Positions 25,638 through 33,354 of a DNA stretch of 53,502 nt are shown in pieces (the stretch's first letter is position 1; each line of letters starts with the position of its first letter). The notes under the pieces were generated by a model. The model saw only the letters and a list, made by a program, of their open reading frames with translations. It searched no databases and had not been told where the DNA came from. Made by a program: the position numbers and the translations under genes. The stretch spans positions 1-53,502 of the forward strand of contig NZ_JAFLRJ010000262.1 in NCBI RefSeq assembly GCF_017315755.1. The letters are read 5' to 3'. This stretch comes from Streptomyces beijiangensis (lineage in GTDB: Bacteria; Actinomycetota; Actinomycetes; Streptomycetales; Streptomycetaceae).

Positions 25638-27056
25638 ATGTTTGATCCAGTCATAGCGCCGAGCGGCACCCTGCTCGGTCTCCTTCAGAGGGGCCGTGGT
25701 GACGGCACGCTGCACGCGCTCGCGGCGCCACGCCCCGAAGCGCTGGCAGCGCTGAACCACTGCGTCGTGAGTGATCCCCGCCACGACTGGCAGGTCGAGA
25801 ACCGTTCTCTCTACTACGCCCGCCTGTACCTGGACCTCGACGGCGGACTCGAAGAGATCCAGCAGCACCTCTTCGGCGCCGACGACGTCATCGACGGCGA
25901 GGAGACCAGGACCGGGCTCGCGCTCGCTGTGCTCGGGCACCTCGCCTCGTACGGCAGGAGCGACGCCCTGGGGCTGCTGCGGCGGTACGCGGCGACCGGC
26001 GCCAACTGGGCCTGGGCCCTCGATGAACTCGCCCTGCGCGACGACGACACGGGGCTGCGGTCACTGGCCGCCCCGGTGCTGGGCAGATTCCCCCGTACTC
26101 CCGAGGGCGAGGCGGAACTCGCCGCGGCCGTACGGGACGCCTTCGAGCCCCGCCCCTGGCGGCTCTGGGCACAGGACCCGCGTCAGTCGGTCGGCGAACG
26201 TGTGCGCGCCGCGCAGGAGCAGGGCTCCTTCGACCGATGGCAGCGGCAGATGCGACCGACGGGGCCTCGGCCCGGCTGGAGCGTGCAGGCCGTCTTCGAG
26301 TGGGCGCAGCAGGGTCTCGACCGCGGCGCCGAGCTGCATCTGCCCGCTGCGCGCTGTCTGACAGCCGTCGCGGGGCCCGAGGACAGGCCCGCCATCGTCG
26401 AGGCCGCACGCAGTGGCACGGACGGGGCGCGCGGCGCGGCGCTGCACTATCTCGCCGAGTCACGGGACCCCGTCGTACTGGACCTGATCGAAGGCGCGGT
26501 CAACACCGGGTCCCGTACCGTCGCCGAGGCCGCCGTGGCCGCCTTCGAGCGGATGTGCGGCGAGGACGCCGTGGACCGGGCGCGCGGCTGGGTCCACAGG
26601 CCCGATGCACTCGGCGGCTCCGCCGCAGGGGTGCTGGCCTGCCGGGGCGGGGCGCAGGACGCCCTGCTGGTGCTCGGCGCGCTGCGGGAGACCGTACGGG
26701 CCGACGGTCCGGACGCACCCCTGCTGTGGACGCTCGTCGACGGCGCCGGGCGGCTCGGGATCGCCTGTGCCGCGCCCGTACTGCGCCATGTGTACCGGGA
26801 GACCGCCTCCTCGCACCTGCGGGGCAATGCGGCCCGTGCCCTCGCCTCCACCGACCCGTCCTTCGGCGCCGGCTTCGCCGTCGAGTGCCTGTGGGACTGC
26901 GAGGAGACGACCAGGGAAGTGGCCGCGCACCATGCCGAGACCGGTGATGTACGCGTGGTGGACCGGCTGCGGCGGCTCGCCGCCGATCCGGCCGAGGAAG
27001 CCGAGGTGCAGACCGCTGTACGCAGCCGGATCTCACCCGAAGGCAGTGCCCTGTGA
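25638..27056 (+). CDS. HEAT-repeat protein
   Basis: A 472-residue soluble, helix-rich protein built of HEAT/PBS-type repeats, for example GTDGARGAALHYLAESRDP (about residues 258-276), SRTVAEAAVAAFERMCGED and LRGNAARALASTDP near residue 410. The N-terminal 130 residues hold other helical pairs. HEAT solenoids act as binding scaffolds; no catalytic motif is seen. ATG 25638 has GTGAGG upstream. A glycosyltransferase gene follows after 111 bp on the same strand, so a shared transcript is possible. The partner protein is unknown. Confidence 0.75.
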   Translation: MFDPVIAPSGTLLGLLQRGRGDGTLHALAAPRPEALAALNHCVVSDPRHDWQVENRSLYYARLYLDLDGGLEEIQQHLFGADDVIDGEETRTGLALAVLGHLASYGRSDALGLLRRYAATGANWAWALDELALRDDDTGLRSLAAPVLGRFPRTPEGEAELAAAVRDAFEPRPWRLWAQDPRQSVGERVRAAQEQGSFDRWQRQMRPTGPRPGWSVQAVFEWAQQGLDRGAELHLPAARCLTAVAGPEDRPAIVEAARSGTDGARGAALHYLAESRDPVVLDLIEGAVNTGSRTVAEAAVAAFERMCGEDAVDRARGWVHRPDALGGSAAGVLACRGGAQDALLVLGALRETVRADGPDAPLLWTLVDGAGRLGIACAAPVLRHVYRETASSHLRGNAARALASTDPSFGAGFAVECLWDCEETTREVAAHHAETGDVRVVDRLRRLAADPAEEAEVQTAVRSRISPEGSAL

Positions 27057-27114
27057 GTGCTTTCTGAACGAAGTTGACCGGGAGAGAGCGCAAAAGCTCA
27101 TGGGACGTTCGGCG

Positions 27115-27130
27115 CGTGGAAAGATCCACG
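27115..27130 (+). other. Small hairpin before glycosyltransferase gene
   Basis: CGTGGA (27115-27120) and TCCACG (27125-27130) form a perfect 6-bp stem with an AAGA loop, 37 nt before the glycosyltransferase start. Function unclear. Confidence 0.3.
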
Positions 27131-27167
27131 TTGGCCCAGGCACCCCGGGCGCGGCGACAACACCCAT

Positions 27168-28310
27168 ATGCGTGTCGTCATCGTCACCGAATCCTTCCCT
27201 CCCGATGTCAACGGTGTGGCCCACTGCGCCCTGCAGACCGCCGCACACCTCGCCGCGCGCGGTCATGAACCGCTCGTCATAGCCCCGGCGGCGGCCCCGG
27301 CCGCGGAAGCCGCCGCTGAAGCAGACGCTGAAGCCGACGCCCCCTGTCCTGTCGTACGGGTGCCGTCCGTGCCGCTCCCCGGATACCCGCAGGTGCGCCT
27401 CGCGCTGCCGAGCCGCCGGCTCACCGCGGCACTGGCCGCGCACCGGGCCGAAGTCGTCCACCTGGCGAGTCCGTTCGTCCTGGGCGTGCGCGGAATGGCC
27501 GCCGCGGCCCGGCTGCGGATCCCGGCCGTCGCCGTCTATCAGACCGACCTGGCCGGCTATGCCCGTACGTACATGGGCGCCGGGGAAACCACCGCCTGGC
27601 GGCGCCTGCGTGCCGTGCACAGCGCCGCCGACCTGACCCTCGCCCCTTCGACGGCAGCCCTGCGGGACCTGGCGGCGCACGGCATCCCACGGGTCCGGCT
27701 GTGGCCCCGTGGCGTCGACGCCACGCGCTTCGGACCCTGGCGGCGCGATGAGGCGCTGCGGCGGGAACTCGCGCCGCGCGGGGAGCTCCTGGTGGGCTAC
27801 GTGGGGCGCCTGGCCCCCGAGAAGCACGTGGAACTGCTGAGCGGTGTCTGTGGACTCGCGGACGTACGGCTCGTGGTCGTCGGCGACGGACCGAGCGAGC
27901 CGTCGCTGCGGGCCGCGCTGCCGGGCGCCGTCTTCCTCGGGCGCAGGACGGGGGACGAACTCGCCCGGATCTTCGCCTCGCTGGACGTCTTCGCGCACAC
28001 CGGACCGTACGAGACCTTCTGCCAGACCGTGCAGGAGGCGATGGCGAGCGGAGTGCCCGTCATCGCTCCGGCCGCAGGCGGGCCGATGGACCTCGTCGAG
28101 CACGGCAGGACCGGACTGCTGGTGCCGCCACGGGACGCCGAAGCCCTGCGGACCGCTGTCTGGGCGCTCTCCGGCGACCCCGGGCTCCGGGAGGCGTACG
28201 GAAGGGCGGGCAGGGCGGCGGTCGAGGGCCGGAGCTGGGCGGCCGTCGGGGACGCGCTGCTCGGCTACTACACCGAAGTGCTGGCCGCGCGTTCGGCGGT
28301 GGCGGCATGA
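27168..28310 (+). CDS. GT4 glycosyltransferase (mannosyltransferase-like)
   Basis: A 380-residue GT-B enzyme of family GT4. The N-terminal VTESFPPDVNGVA segment is the acceptor-side glycine loop of MgtA/PimB-like enzymes. The C-terminal half has GYVGRLAPEKHVELL and the E-x7-E type motif around YETFCQTVQEAMASGVPVIAP, which bind the nucleotide sugar. Residues about 42-62 are an Ala/Glu/Asp low-complexity insertion. It probably adds mannose or glucose to a lipid acceptor at the membrane surface; donor and acceptor are not certain. Its stop overlaps the next glycosyltransferase start by ATGA. Confidence 0.87.
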   Translation: MRVVIVTESFPPDVNGVAHCALQTAAHLAARGHEPLVIAPAAAPAAEAAAEADAEADAPCPVVRVPSVPLPGYPQVRLALPSRRLTAALAAHRAEVVHLASPFVLGVRGMAAAARLRIPAVAVYQTDLAGYARTYMGAGETTAWRRLRAVHSAADLTLAPSTAALRDLAAHGIPRVRLWPRGVDATRFGPWRRDEALRRELAPRGELLVGYVGRLAPEKHVELLSGVCGLADVRLVVVGDGPSEPSLRAALPGAVFLGRRTGDELARIFASLDVFAHTGPYETFCQTVQEAMASGVPVIAPAAGGPMDLVEHGRTGLLVPPRDAEALRTAVWALSGDPGLREAYGRAGRAAVEGRSWAAVGDALLGYYTEVLAARSAVAA

Positions 28311-29458
28311 GCGGGCCGCTGAGGATCGTACGGCTGGCGAACTTCGTCACCCCCGCGTCGGGAGGGCTGCGCACCGCGCTGACCGAGCTGGGCAAGGGGT
28401 ATCTGGCGGCGGGGCACGAGCCGGTGCTGGTGATCCCGGGTGCGTACGGAAGCGATCGGCTCACCGCGCAGGGACGGGTGATCACCCTGCCGGGGCCCGA
28501 ACTGCCAGGGACCGGCGGCTACCGGGTGCTCGCCGACCGGCAACGGGTGCGGGCAGTGCTCGAAGGCCTCGCGCCCGACCGGATCGAGGTCTCGGACCGT
28601 ACGACACTGCGCTGGACGGGCGAATGGGCGCGCCGCAACCGCGTGCCCTCGGTGATGGTCTCGCATGAGACCGCCGACGGAGTGCTGCGGACCTGGGGCG
28701 TGCCGCCGGGCTTTGCGGCGGGAGCCGCCGACCGGCTCAACCGCCGCAGTGCGTGGGCCTATTCGCGCATCGTCTGTACGACGGAGTGGGCGGAGCGCGA
28801 GTTCGTACGGATCGGAGCGCGCAATGTCCTGCGGGCGCCCCTTGGCGTCGACCTGGCGCAGTGGCGGCCGGGGCGGCGCAGCACGGTGCTGCGGGCCCGG
28901 CATGTGCGCGGCGGCGCGGTGCTGCTCGTCCTCTGCTCGCGGCTCTCGGTCGAGAAGCGTCCCGGCACCGCACTGGACGCTCTGGCCGCGCTGCGCGGGC
29001 GCGGTGTGCGGGCCACGCTCGTGGTGGCCGGGGAAGGCCCGCTGCGGCGGTCCCTGGAGCGCAGGGCCCGCGTAGAGCGGCTGCCCGTGTCGTTCCTGGG
29101 GCATGTGGCCGGCCGGGAGGAACTGGCGGATCTGCAGGCCGCAGCGGACATCGCCCTGGCGCCGGGGCCCGCCGAGACCTTCGGGCTCTCCGCGCTGGAG
29201 GCGCTGGCCTGCGGGACACCTGTCGTCGTCAGCGCGTCGTCGGCGCTTCCCGAGGTGGTGGGGGACGCGGGCGTGGCCGCCGCGGACACCGGACGGGGCT
29301 TCGCCGACGCGGTACAGGAACTGCTGCGCAGGAACGAGGGAGAGCGCCGCAGGGCGGCGCGGGCGCGGGCAGGGCTCTTCGGGTGGCAGGGATCGGTGGA
29401 CGCCTTCCTGGCGGCTCACGAGGCGGCGGTACGGGTCCGTACGGGGGAAGCGGTATGA
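28307..29458 (+). CDS. Second GT4 glycosyltransferase
   Basis: A 383-residue GT4 protein with both GT-B halves: RLANFVTPASGGLRTALTEL near the N-terminus, CSRLSVEKRPGTALDAL at the start of the nucleotide-sugar half, and PAETFGLSALEALACGTPVVVS carrying the E-x7-E motif. It is not a close copy of the preceding enzyme, so the two probably add successive sugars. It overlaps both neighbours by 4 nt (ATGA), which makes the three genes one translational unit. No signal or membrane helix is seen; a peripheral membrane role is likely. Confidence 0.87.
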   Translation: MSGPLRIVRLANFVTPASGGLRTALTELGKGYLAAGHEPVLVIPGAYGSDRLTAQGRVITLPGPELPGTGGYRVLADRQRVRAVLEGLAPDRIEVSDRTTLRWTGEWARRNRVPSVMVSHETADGVLRTWGVPPGFAAGAADRLNRRSAWAYSRIVCTTEWAEREFVRIGARNVLRAPLGVDLAQWRPGRRSTVLRARHVRGGAVLLVLCSRLSVEKRPGTALDALAALRGRGVRATLVVAGEGPLRRSLERRARVERLPVSFLGHVAGREELADLQAAADIALAPGPAETFGLSALEALACGTPVVVSASSALPEVVGDAGVAAADTGRGFADAVQELLRRNEGERRRAARARAGLFGWQGSVDAFLAAHEAAVRVRTGEAV

Positions 29459-30300
29459 AGGTGCTCCGGTTCGCGGCGCTCGGCGACTCGCTCACCGAAG
29501 GGGTCGGCGACCCGGTGGAGGGCGGCTGGCGCGGCTGGGCGGCGCTGCTCGCCGGCGGGCTCGCGCCGGGCGAAGTCCCGGTGGAATTCCGTAACTTCGC
29601 CAAGAGCGGGGCACAGAGCGACGACGTCGTGACGAAGCAGCTGCCTGCCGCACTCGCGTTCCGGCCCGATCTGGTGGCCGTGGTGGTGGGGGTGAACGAC
29701 ACCCTGCGGTGCACCTTCGACATCCATGAGGTGGCGGCCAGGATCGACCTCGTGTGCGCGGAGTTCGCCGCCCGCGGGGCCCTGGTGATGACCGCCTGTC
29801 TGCCCGATCCGGGGACCATGCTGGGCCTGCCGGGCGTGCTGGGGCGGCCGTTGGCCAGGCGGCAGCACGCCGTGAACGCGGTGGTGCACGAGCTCTCGCG
29901 GCGGTACGGCGCGGTGCATCTGCACGCCGCCGACGGGGAGTGGGTGAGCGACCGGACGATGTGGAGCGCGGACCGGCTGCACCCGGGGGAGCGCGGGCAC
30001 CGGATGCTGGCGGTCCGGTTCCATGCGCGACTCGCCGAGAAGGGGCTGGAGTTGGGGGACGTACCGGCATCGGAACCCGAGCGGCCGGAACCCACCAGGT
30101 CCGCGAGCCTGCTGTGGCTGGCCACGGCGGGGACGGGGTGGCTGGCGCGCCGCTGCACCGATCTGCTGCCGCAGCTGATGCGGCTGACGGCGGAGGAGAT
30201 ACGGCACCGGGCGCGCGGCACCAGCCTGGGGCTCGACCTGGGCACCGCGCATGCCGTGGCCTCGGCCTTGTCGGCGCTGCCGGTGACCAAGGCGGTCTGA
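29455..30300 (+). CDS. SGNH/GDSL-family hydrolase
   Basis: A 281-residue esterase-type enzyme. Block I is ALGDSLTEG with the nucleophile Ser12; block III is VGVND; block V is DRLHPGERGH with the catalytic Asp and His. No signal peptide is present, so it works in the cytosol, perhaps adding or removing acyl groups on the glycan or glycolipid made by the two coupled glycosyltransferases. The last 80 residues are an extra helical tail (LLWLATAGTGWLARRCTDLLPQ) that may touch the membrane. The start overlaps the preceding stop by ATGA. Its stop abuts the convergent pxpC stop at TGATCA. Confidence 0.88.
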   Translation: MKVLRFAALGDSLTEGVGDPVEGGWRGWAALLAGGLAPGEVPVEFRNFAKSGAQSDDVVTKQLPAALAFRPDLVAVVVGVNDTLRCTFDIHEVAARIDLVCAEFAARGALVMTACLPDPGTMLGLPGVLGRPLARRQHAVNAVVHELSRRYGAVHLHAADGEWVSDRTMWSADRLHPGERGHRMLAVRFHARLAEKGLELGDVPASEPERPEPTRSASLLWLATAGTGWLARRCTDLLPQLMRLTAEEIRHRARGTSLGLDLGTAHAVASALSALPVTKAV

Positions 30301-31164
30301 TCAGGTGCGTTGGTGCAGGGGGCGGAAGATCACCGGGGTGCCCGGCACGGCCTGGGCCGCCGCTGCGAGGTGCGCTTCGGGGACCACCCCGAGCACGGGA
30401 TAGCCCCCGGTCACCGGATGGTCGGCGAGGAAGACGACGGGCAGTCCGTCGGGCGGGACCTGGACGGCGCCCAGCACCATTCCCTCGCTGGGGAGTTCGG
30501 TATGCGTTGTGCGGTGCAGGGGTGGGCCTTCCGTGCGCAGGCCGATGCGGTTGCTCGCGGAGGAGACCCGGTAGCGGGCACGGGCCAGGCCCTGCACGGC
30601 CTCGGCGGAGAACCAGCCGTCGCGCGGGCCAAGACGCAGCGGGAGCACCAGTTCGGCCGGGGGCGCGGTGGTCGGGAGCGCGTCCGCTCCGGTGGAGTGC
30701 GCGCGCGGTGCGCCGATGCGGAGCGTCAGGCCGGCGCTGAGCGGTGCGGGCCCGAGACCGGAGAGCAGGTCCGTGGCGCGGCTGCCGAGGACGGGCTCCG
30801 CGTCGATGCCGCCGCGGACGGCGACATAACTCCGTACCCCCGAGACGGCACGGCCCACGTCGAGCACCGAACCGGCGGGCACACGGACGGCGGCGCCCCA
30901 GGCCGCCGGGCGGCCGTCGATCCGCACCGGGCAGGGAGCACCGGTGACGGCGACCGTGACAGCGGTGACGGCCCGCAGGGCGGTGCCGTCGACAGTGGTC
31001 TCCAGCGTCGCCGCCTCCGGAGGGTTGCCGGTGAGGAGATTGGCGAGGCGGTGCGCGTACGGATCGAGGGCGCCGGAGCGCGGGACGCCCAGGTGGGCGT
31101 GGCCGGGACGGCCGAGGTCCTGGACGGTGGTCAGGGCCCCCGGGCGTACGACATCGAGGCTCAT
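30301..31164 (-). CDS. pxpC: 5-oxoprolinase subunit C
   Basis: A 287-residue protein of the biotin-dependent carboxyltransferase-like (KipA, allophanate hydrolase subunit 2) family. With PxpA and PxpB it forms the ATP-dependent bacterial 5-oxoprolinase, which opens 5-oxoproline (pyroglutamate) to glutamate. The N-terminus (VVRPGALTTVQDLGRPGHAHLGVPRSGALD, in part) is the family signature. ATG 31164 overlaps the pxpB stop by ATGA. It is the last gene of a four-gene operon with its own GntR regulator. Confidence 0.92.
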   Translation of the reverse strand: MSLDVVRPGALTTVQDLGRPGHAHLGVPRSGALDPYAHRLANLLTGNPPEAATLETTVDGTALRAVTAVTVAVTGAPCPVRIDGRPAAWGAAVRVPAGSVLDVGRAVSGVRSYVAVRGGIDAEPVLGSRATDLLSGLGPAPLSAGLTLRIGAPRAHSTGADALPTTAPPAELVLPLRLGPRDGWFSAEAVQGLARARYRVSSASNRIGLRTEGPPLHRTTHTELPSEGMVLGAVQVPPDGLPVVFLADHPVTGGYPVLGVVPEAHLAAAAQAVPGTPVIFRPLHQRT

Positions 31165-31796
31165 CGCGCCGCCCCGACAGGGGTGAAGCGGACGCGGGTG
31201 CCGGGCTCGAACAGTGCCGCGGGCTCGCGGGCCGGGTCCCACAGCACCGCGTCCGTGGAGCCGATCAACTGCCAGCCGCCGGGCGAAGACCGGGGGTAGA
31301 CACCCGCGAACTCCCCTGCGAGGGCGAGTGATCCGGCGGGGACGGCGGTGCGCGGGGTGGCGCGGCGGGGCAGCTGGAAGCGGGCCGGGAGGCCCGTCAG
31401 ATAGCCGAAGCCCGGGGCGAATCCGCAGAAGGCGACCCGGAAGGGGGTGTCGGCGACGATACGGGGGACGTCGGCGGGGTCGACCTGCCAGCGGGAGGCG
31501 ACCTCGGCCAGGTCGGGGCCGTCGTAACGGACCGGGACCGTGATCTCGGGCCCCTCCTCGGCGGCGAGCGGCGGGACGGTCCAGTGGATCACCTGCTCGG
31601 CGAAGTCGCGTGGGCGGTCGAGACCGTCGATGAGCACGGTCCTGGCCGCAGGGACGATGTCCCGTACGGCGGGGAGCGTGCCGGCGTCCCGGCGGCGCAG
31701 CAGCTCGGCGTGGAGCGCCTCGACGTCCTGCGCGGAGCCGAGCTCGATCAGCAGGGCGTGCTCGCCCATGGGCAGGGCCCTCATGCCGATGCTCAT
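31161..31796 (-). CDS. pxpB: 5-oxoprolinase subunit B
   Basis: A 211-residue protein of the KipI / allophanate hydrolase subunit 1 family. The motifs VPVRYDGPDL, FRVAFCGFAPGFGYLTGLP and SPGGWQLIG are typical. It pairs with PxpC and is thought to handle the phosphorylated intermediate in ATP-dependent opening of 5-oxoproline. ATG 31796 overlaps the pxpA stop by 4 nt; its own stop overlaps pxpC by 4 nt, so expression of the three subunits is tightly coupled. Confidence 0.92.
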   Translation of the reverse strand: MSIGMRALPMGEHALLIELGSAQDVEALHAELLRRRDAGTLPAVRDIVPAARTVLIDGLDRPRDFAEQVIHWTVPPLAAEEGPEITVPVRYDGPDLAEVASRWQVDPADVPRIVADTPFRVAFCGFAPGFGYLTGLPARFQLPRRATPRTAVPAGSLALAGEFAGVYPRSSPGGWQLIGSTDAVLWDPAREPAALFEPGTRVRFTPVGAAR

Positions 31797-32551
31797 GCGA
31801 AGGGTTCCAACTTCACGCCGGAGGCGATGAGTTCATCGCGTACGCGCCGGGCGAGAGCGGCCGCTCCGGGAGTGTCGCCGTGCAGGCACAGGGACTTCGC
31901 GTGGACGGGGAGCCGCTCGCCGGTGATCGCGACGACCGAGCGGTCGCATGCCATGGCCAGGGCGCGGGCGACGACCGCGTCGCCGTCGTCGACCACCGCA
32001 CCCGGCTCGCCGCGCGGTACGAGGGTTCCGACGGCGGTGTACGCCCGGTCGGCGAAGGCTTCCTCGATGGGCTCAAGTCCCGCCTTCCTGACGGCGTCCA
32101 GCAGGTGCGATCCGGGCAGGCCGAGCACCGGCAGCCCGCCGCCCGAGATCCGCACGCCCTCGACGACGGCGCCCGCCTGCTCCGCGTCGTGGACCGTGCG
32201 GTTGTAGAGCGCGCCGTGCGGTTTGACGTACGCGACCCGCGATCCGGCGGCGCGCGCGAAGACCTCCAACGCGCCGATCTGGTAAGCCACTTCGTCGGAC
32301 AGCTCGGCCGCCGGAACGTCCATGGCGCGCCGCCCGAAGCCCGCCAGGTCCCGGTACGACACCTGCGCGCCGATCCGCACGCCACGCGCGGCGGCCAGCT
32401 CGCAGACGCGGCGCATCGTGGACGGGTCGCCCGCGTGGAAGCCGCAGGCGACGTTGGCGCTGGTCACCACCGTGAGCAGCGCCTCGTCGTCGGTGAGCGT
32501 CCAGCGGCCGAATCCCTCGCCCAGGTCGGCATTGAGGTCAATTGTGGTCAT
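31793..32551 (-). CDS. pxpA: 5-oxoprolinase subunit A (LamB/YcsF family)
   Basis: A 252-residue protein of the LamB/YcsF family with the N-terminal signature IDLNADLGEGFGRW, ANVACGFHAGDP and VKPHGALYN, which carry the presumed catalytic Asp and His residues. It is the 5-oxoproline-hydrolysing partner of PxpBC. The ATG at 32551 shares one base with the stop codon of the GntR regulator (TGATG), a sign of coupled translation, and rules out the longer open frame that continues upstream. Confidence 0.93.
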   Translation of the reverse strand: MTTIDLNADLGEGFGRWTLTDDEALLTVVTSANVACGFHAGDPSTMRRVCELAAARGVRIGAQVSYRDLAGFGRRAMDVPAAELSDEVAYQIGALEVFARAAGSRVAYVKPHGALYNRTVHDAEQAGAVVEGVRISGGGLPVLGLPGSHLLDAVRKAGLEPIEEAFADRAYTAVGTLVPRGEPGAVVDDGDAVVARALAMACDRSVVAITGERLPVHAKSLCLHGDTPGAAALARRVRDELIASGVKLEPFA

Positions 32552-33207
32552 CAGGGCCCCTCCTGGAGTTGGAGCTGGAGCTGGAGTGCGTCGAGGACCG
32601 TCCGGCAGGCGTCCTCGAGATAGCGGTGCAGCGCGTCCTCCGCAGCGGTCGTGCGGCCCGCGGTCAGCAGGTCGGCGATGGTCCTGTTGCGGCGCAGGAA
32701 CGGCTCGTGAAAGAGGCGTTGCGACGGCATGGTGGCGAAGGCGAGGCGCTGTTCCGCGAGCAGCCCGGCCAGGTACGTGTCGATGCGCGAGCTGCACGAC
32801 AGGGCGCCGAGCGCCTGGTGGAAGCGGAGGTCGGCGGTGCCGACTTGGCCCCAGTCGGCGGCGTCCGCGGCCGCCTCGCCGGCCTCCACCGCCTCGGCCA
32901 CGGCGCGCAGCTGCCCGGCGGGGGCCGTCGCCGAGGCCCGTACCCCCGCCGACTCCAGGGTGGTCCGTACGGCGTAGATGTCGGTGATGTCGGCCACTTC
33001 GAGCCTTCGTACGAAAACGCCGCGATTCGGCTCATGGGCGACGAGACGGTCGTGGGCCAGCAGCCGGAACGCCTCGCGCAGGGTGTTGCGCGAGACGCCC
33101 ATCGCCTCGCCCAGTGCCTCTTCCGAGAGCCGTGTTCCCGGGGCCAGGGCGCCCTGCGTGATGCGCCGGCGCAGGAGGTCGGCAGTGCGCTGCGCGGTGC
33201 TCGCCAT
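32551..33207 (-). CDS. GntR/FCD regulator of the 5-oxoprolinase operon
   Basis: A 218-residue regulator with an N-terminal GntR winged helix (residues 1-68, LSEEALGEAMGVSRNTLREAFRLL) and a C-terminal FCD ligand domain with the metal-binding residues of the family (DLRFHQAL, the later HEPF and LHRYLED). It ends in a (Leu-Gln)4-like tail coded by a GGAGCT-type microsatellite. It is the first gene of the pxp operon; a perfect palindrome lies upstream. Likely effector: 5-oxoproline or glutamate. ATG 33207 has GGAGG upstream. Confidence 0.9.
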   Translation of the reverse strand: MASTAQRTADLLRRRITQGALAPGTRLSEEALGEAMGVSRNTLREAFRLLAHDRLVAHEPNRGVFVRRLEVADITDIYAVRTTLESAGVRASATAPAGQLRAVAEAVEAGEAAADAADWGQVGTADLRFHQALGALSCSSRIDTYLAGLLAEQRLAFATMPSQRLFHEPFLRRNRTIADLLTAGRTTAAEDALHRYLEDACRTVLDALQLQLQLQEGP

Positions 33208-33230
33208 GAGGCCTCCGGGACGCCGAGGGA

Positions 33231-33241
33231 TTGTTCAACAA
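33231..33241. promoter_or_regulatory. Operator-like palindrome upstream of pxp operon
   Basis: TTGTTCAACAA is a perfect 11-bp palindrome (TTGTT-C-AACAA) 24 bp before the GntR gene, and of the size bound by FCD-type GntR regulators. Autoregulation is the simplest reading. Confidence 0.6.
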
Positions 33242-33341
33242 AAGCTTAGCCGGGTCGTGGCGGGCCCGCTCCGCCACGTGCTGAATCTTTCGAGTGAGCT
33301 GCCCCATCCGCGCCGTTTCGACCGTTGTCAGTGCGAGGACC

Positions 33342-33347
33342 TAATCT
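33342..33347 (+). promoter_or_regulatory. -10 box, leaderless start of SMC-complex operon
   Basis: TAATCT ends 7 nt before the GTG at 33355, so the transcript should begin at the start codon. A TTCGAC sequence 19 bp upstream could serve as -35. Confidence 0.5.
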
Positions 33348-33354
33348 GTCCGTC

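Noticed and set aside
32568..32590. GGAGCT-type microsatellite at the end of the pxp regulator as a mobile-element scar
   Set aside because: It is in frame and codes a plain Leu-Gln tail; no target duplication or terminal inverted repeats are seen.
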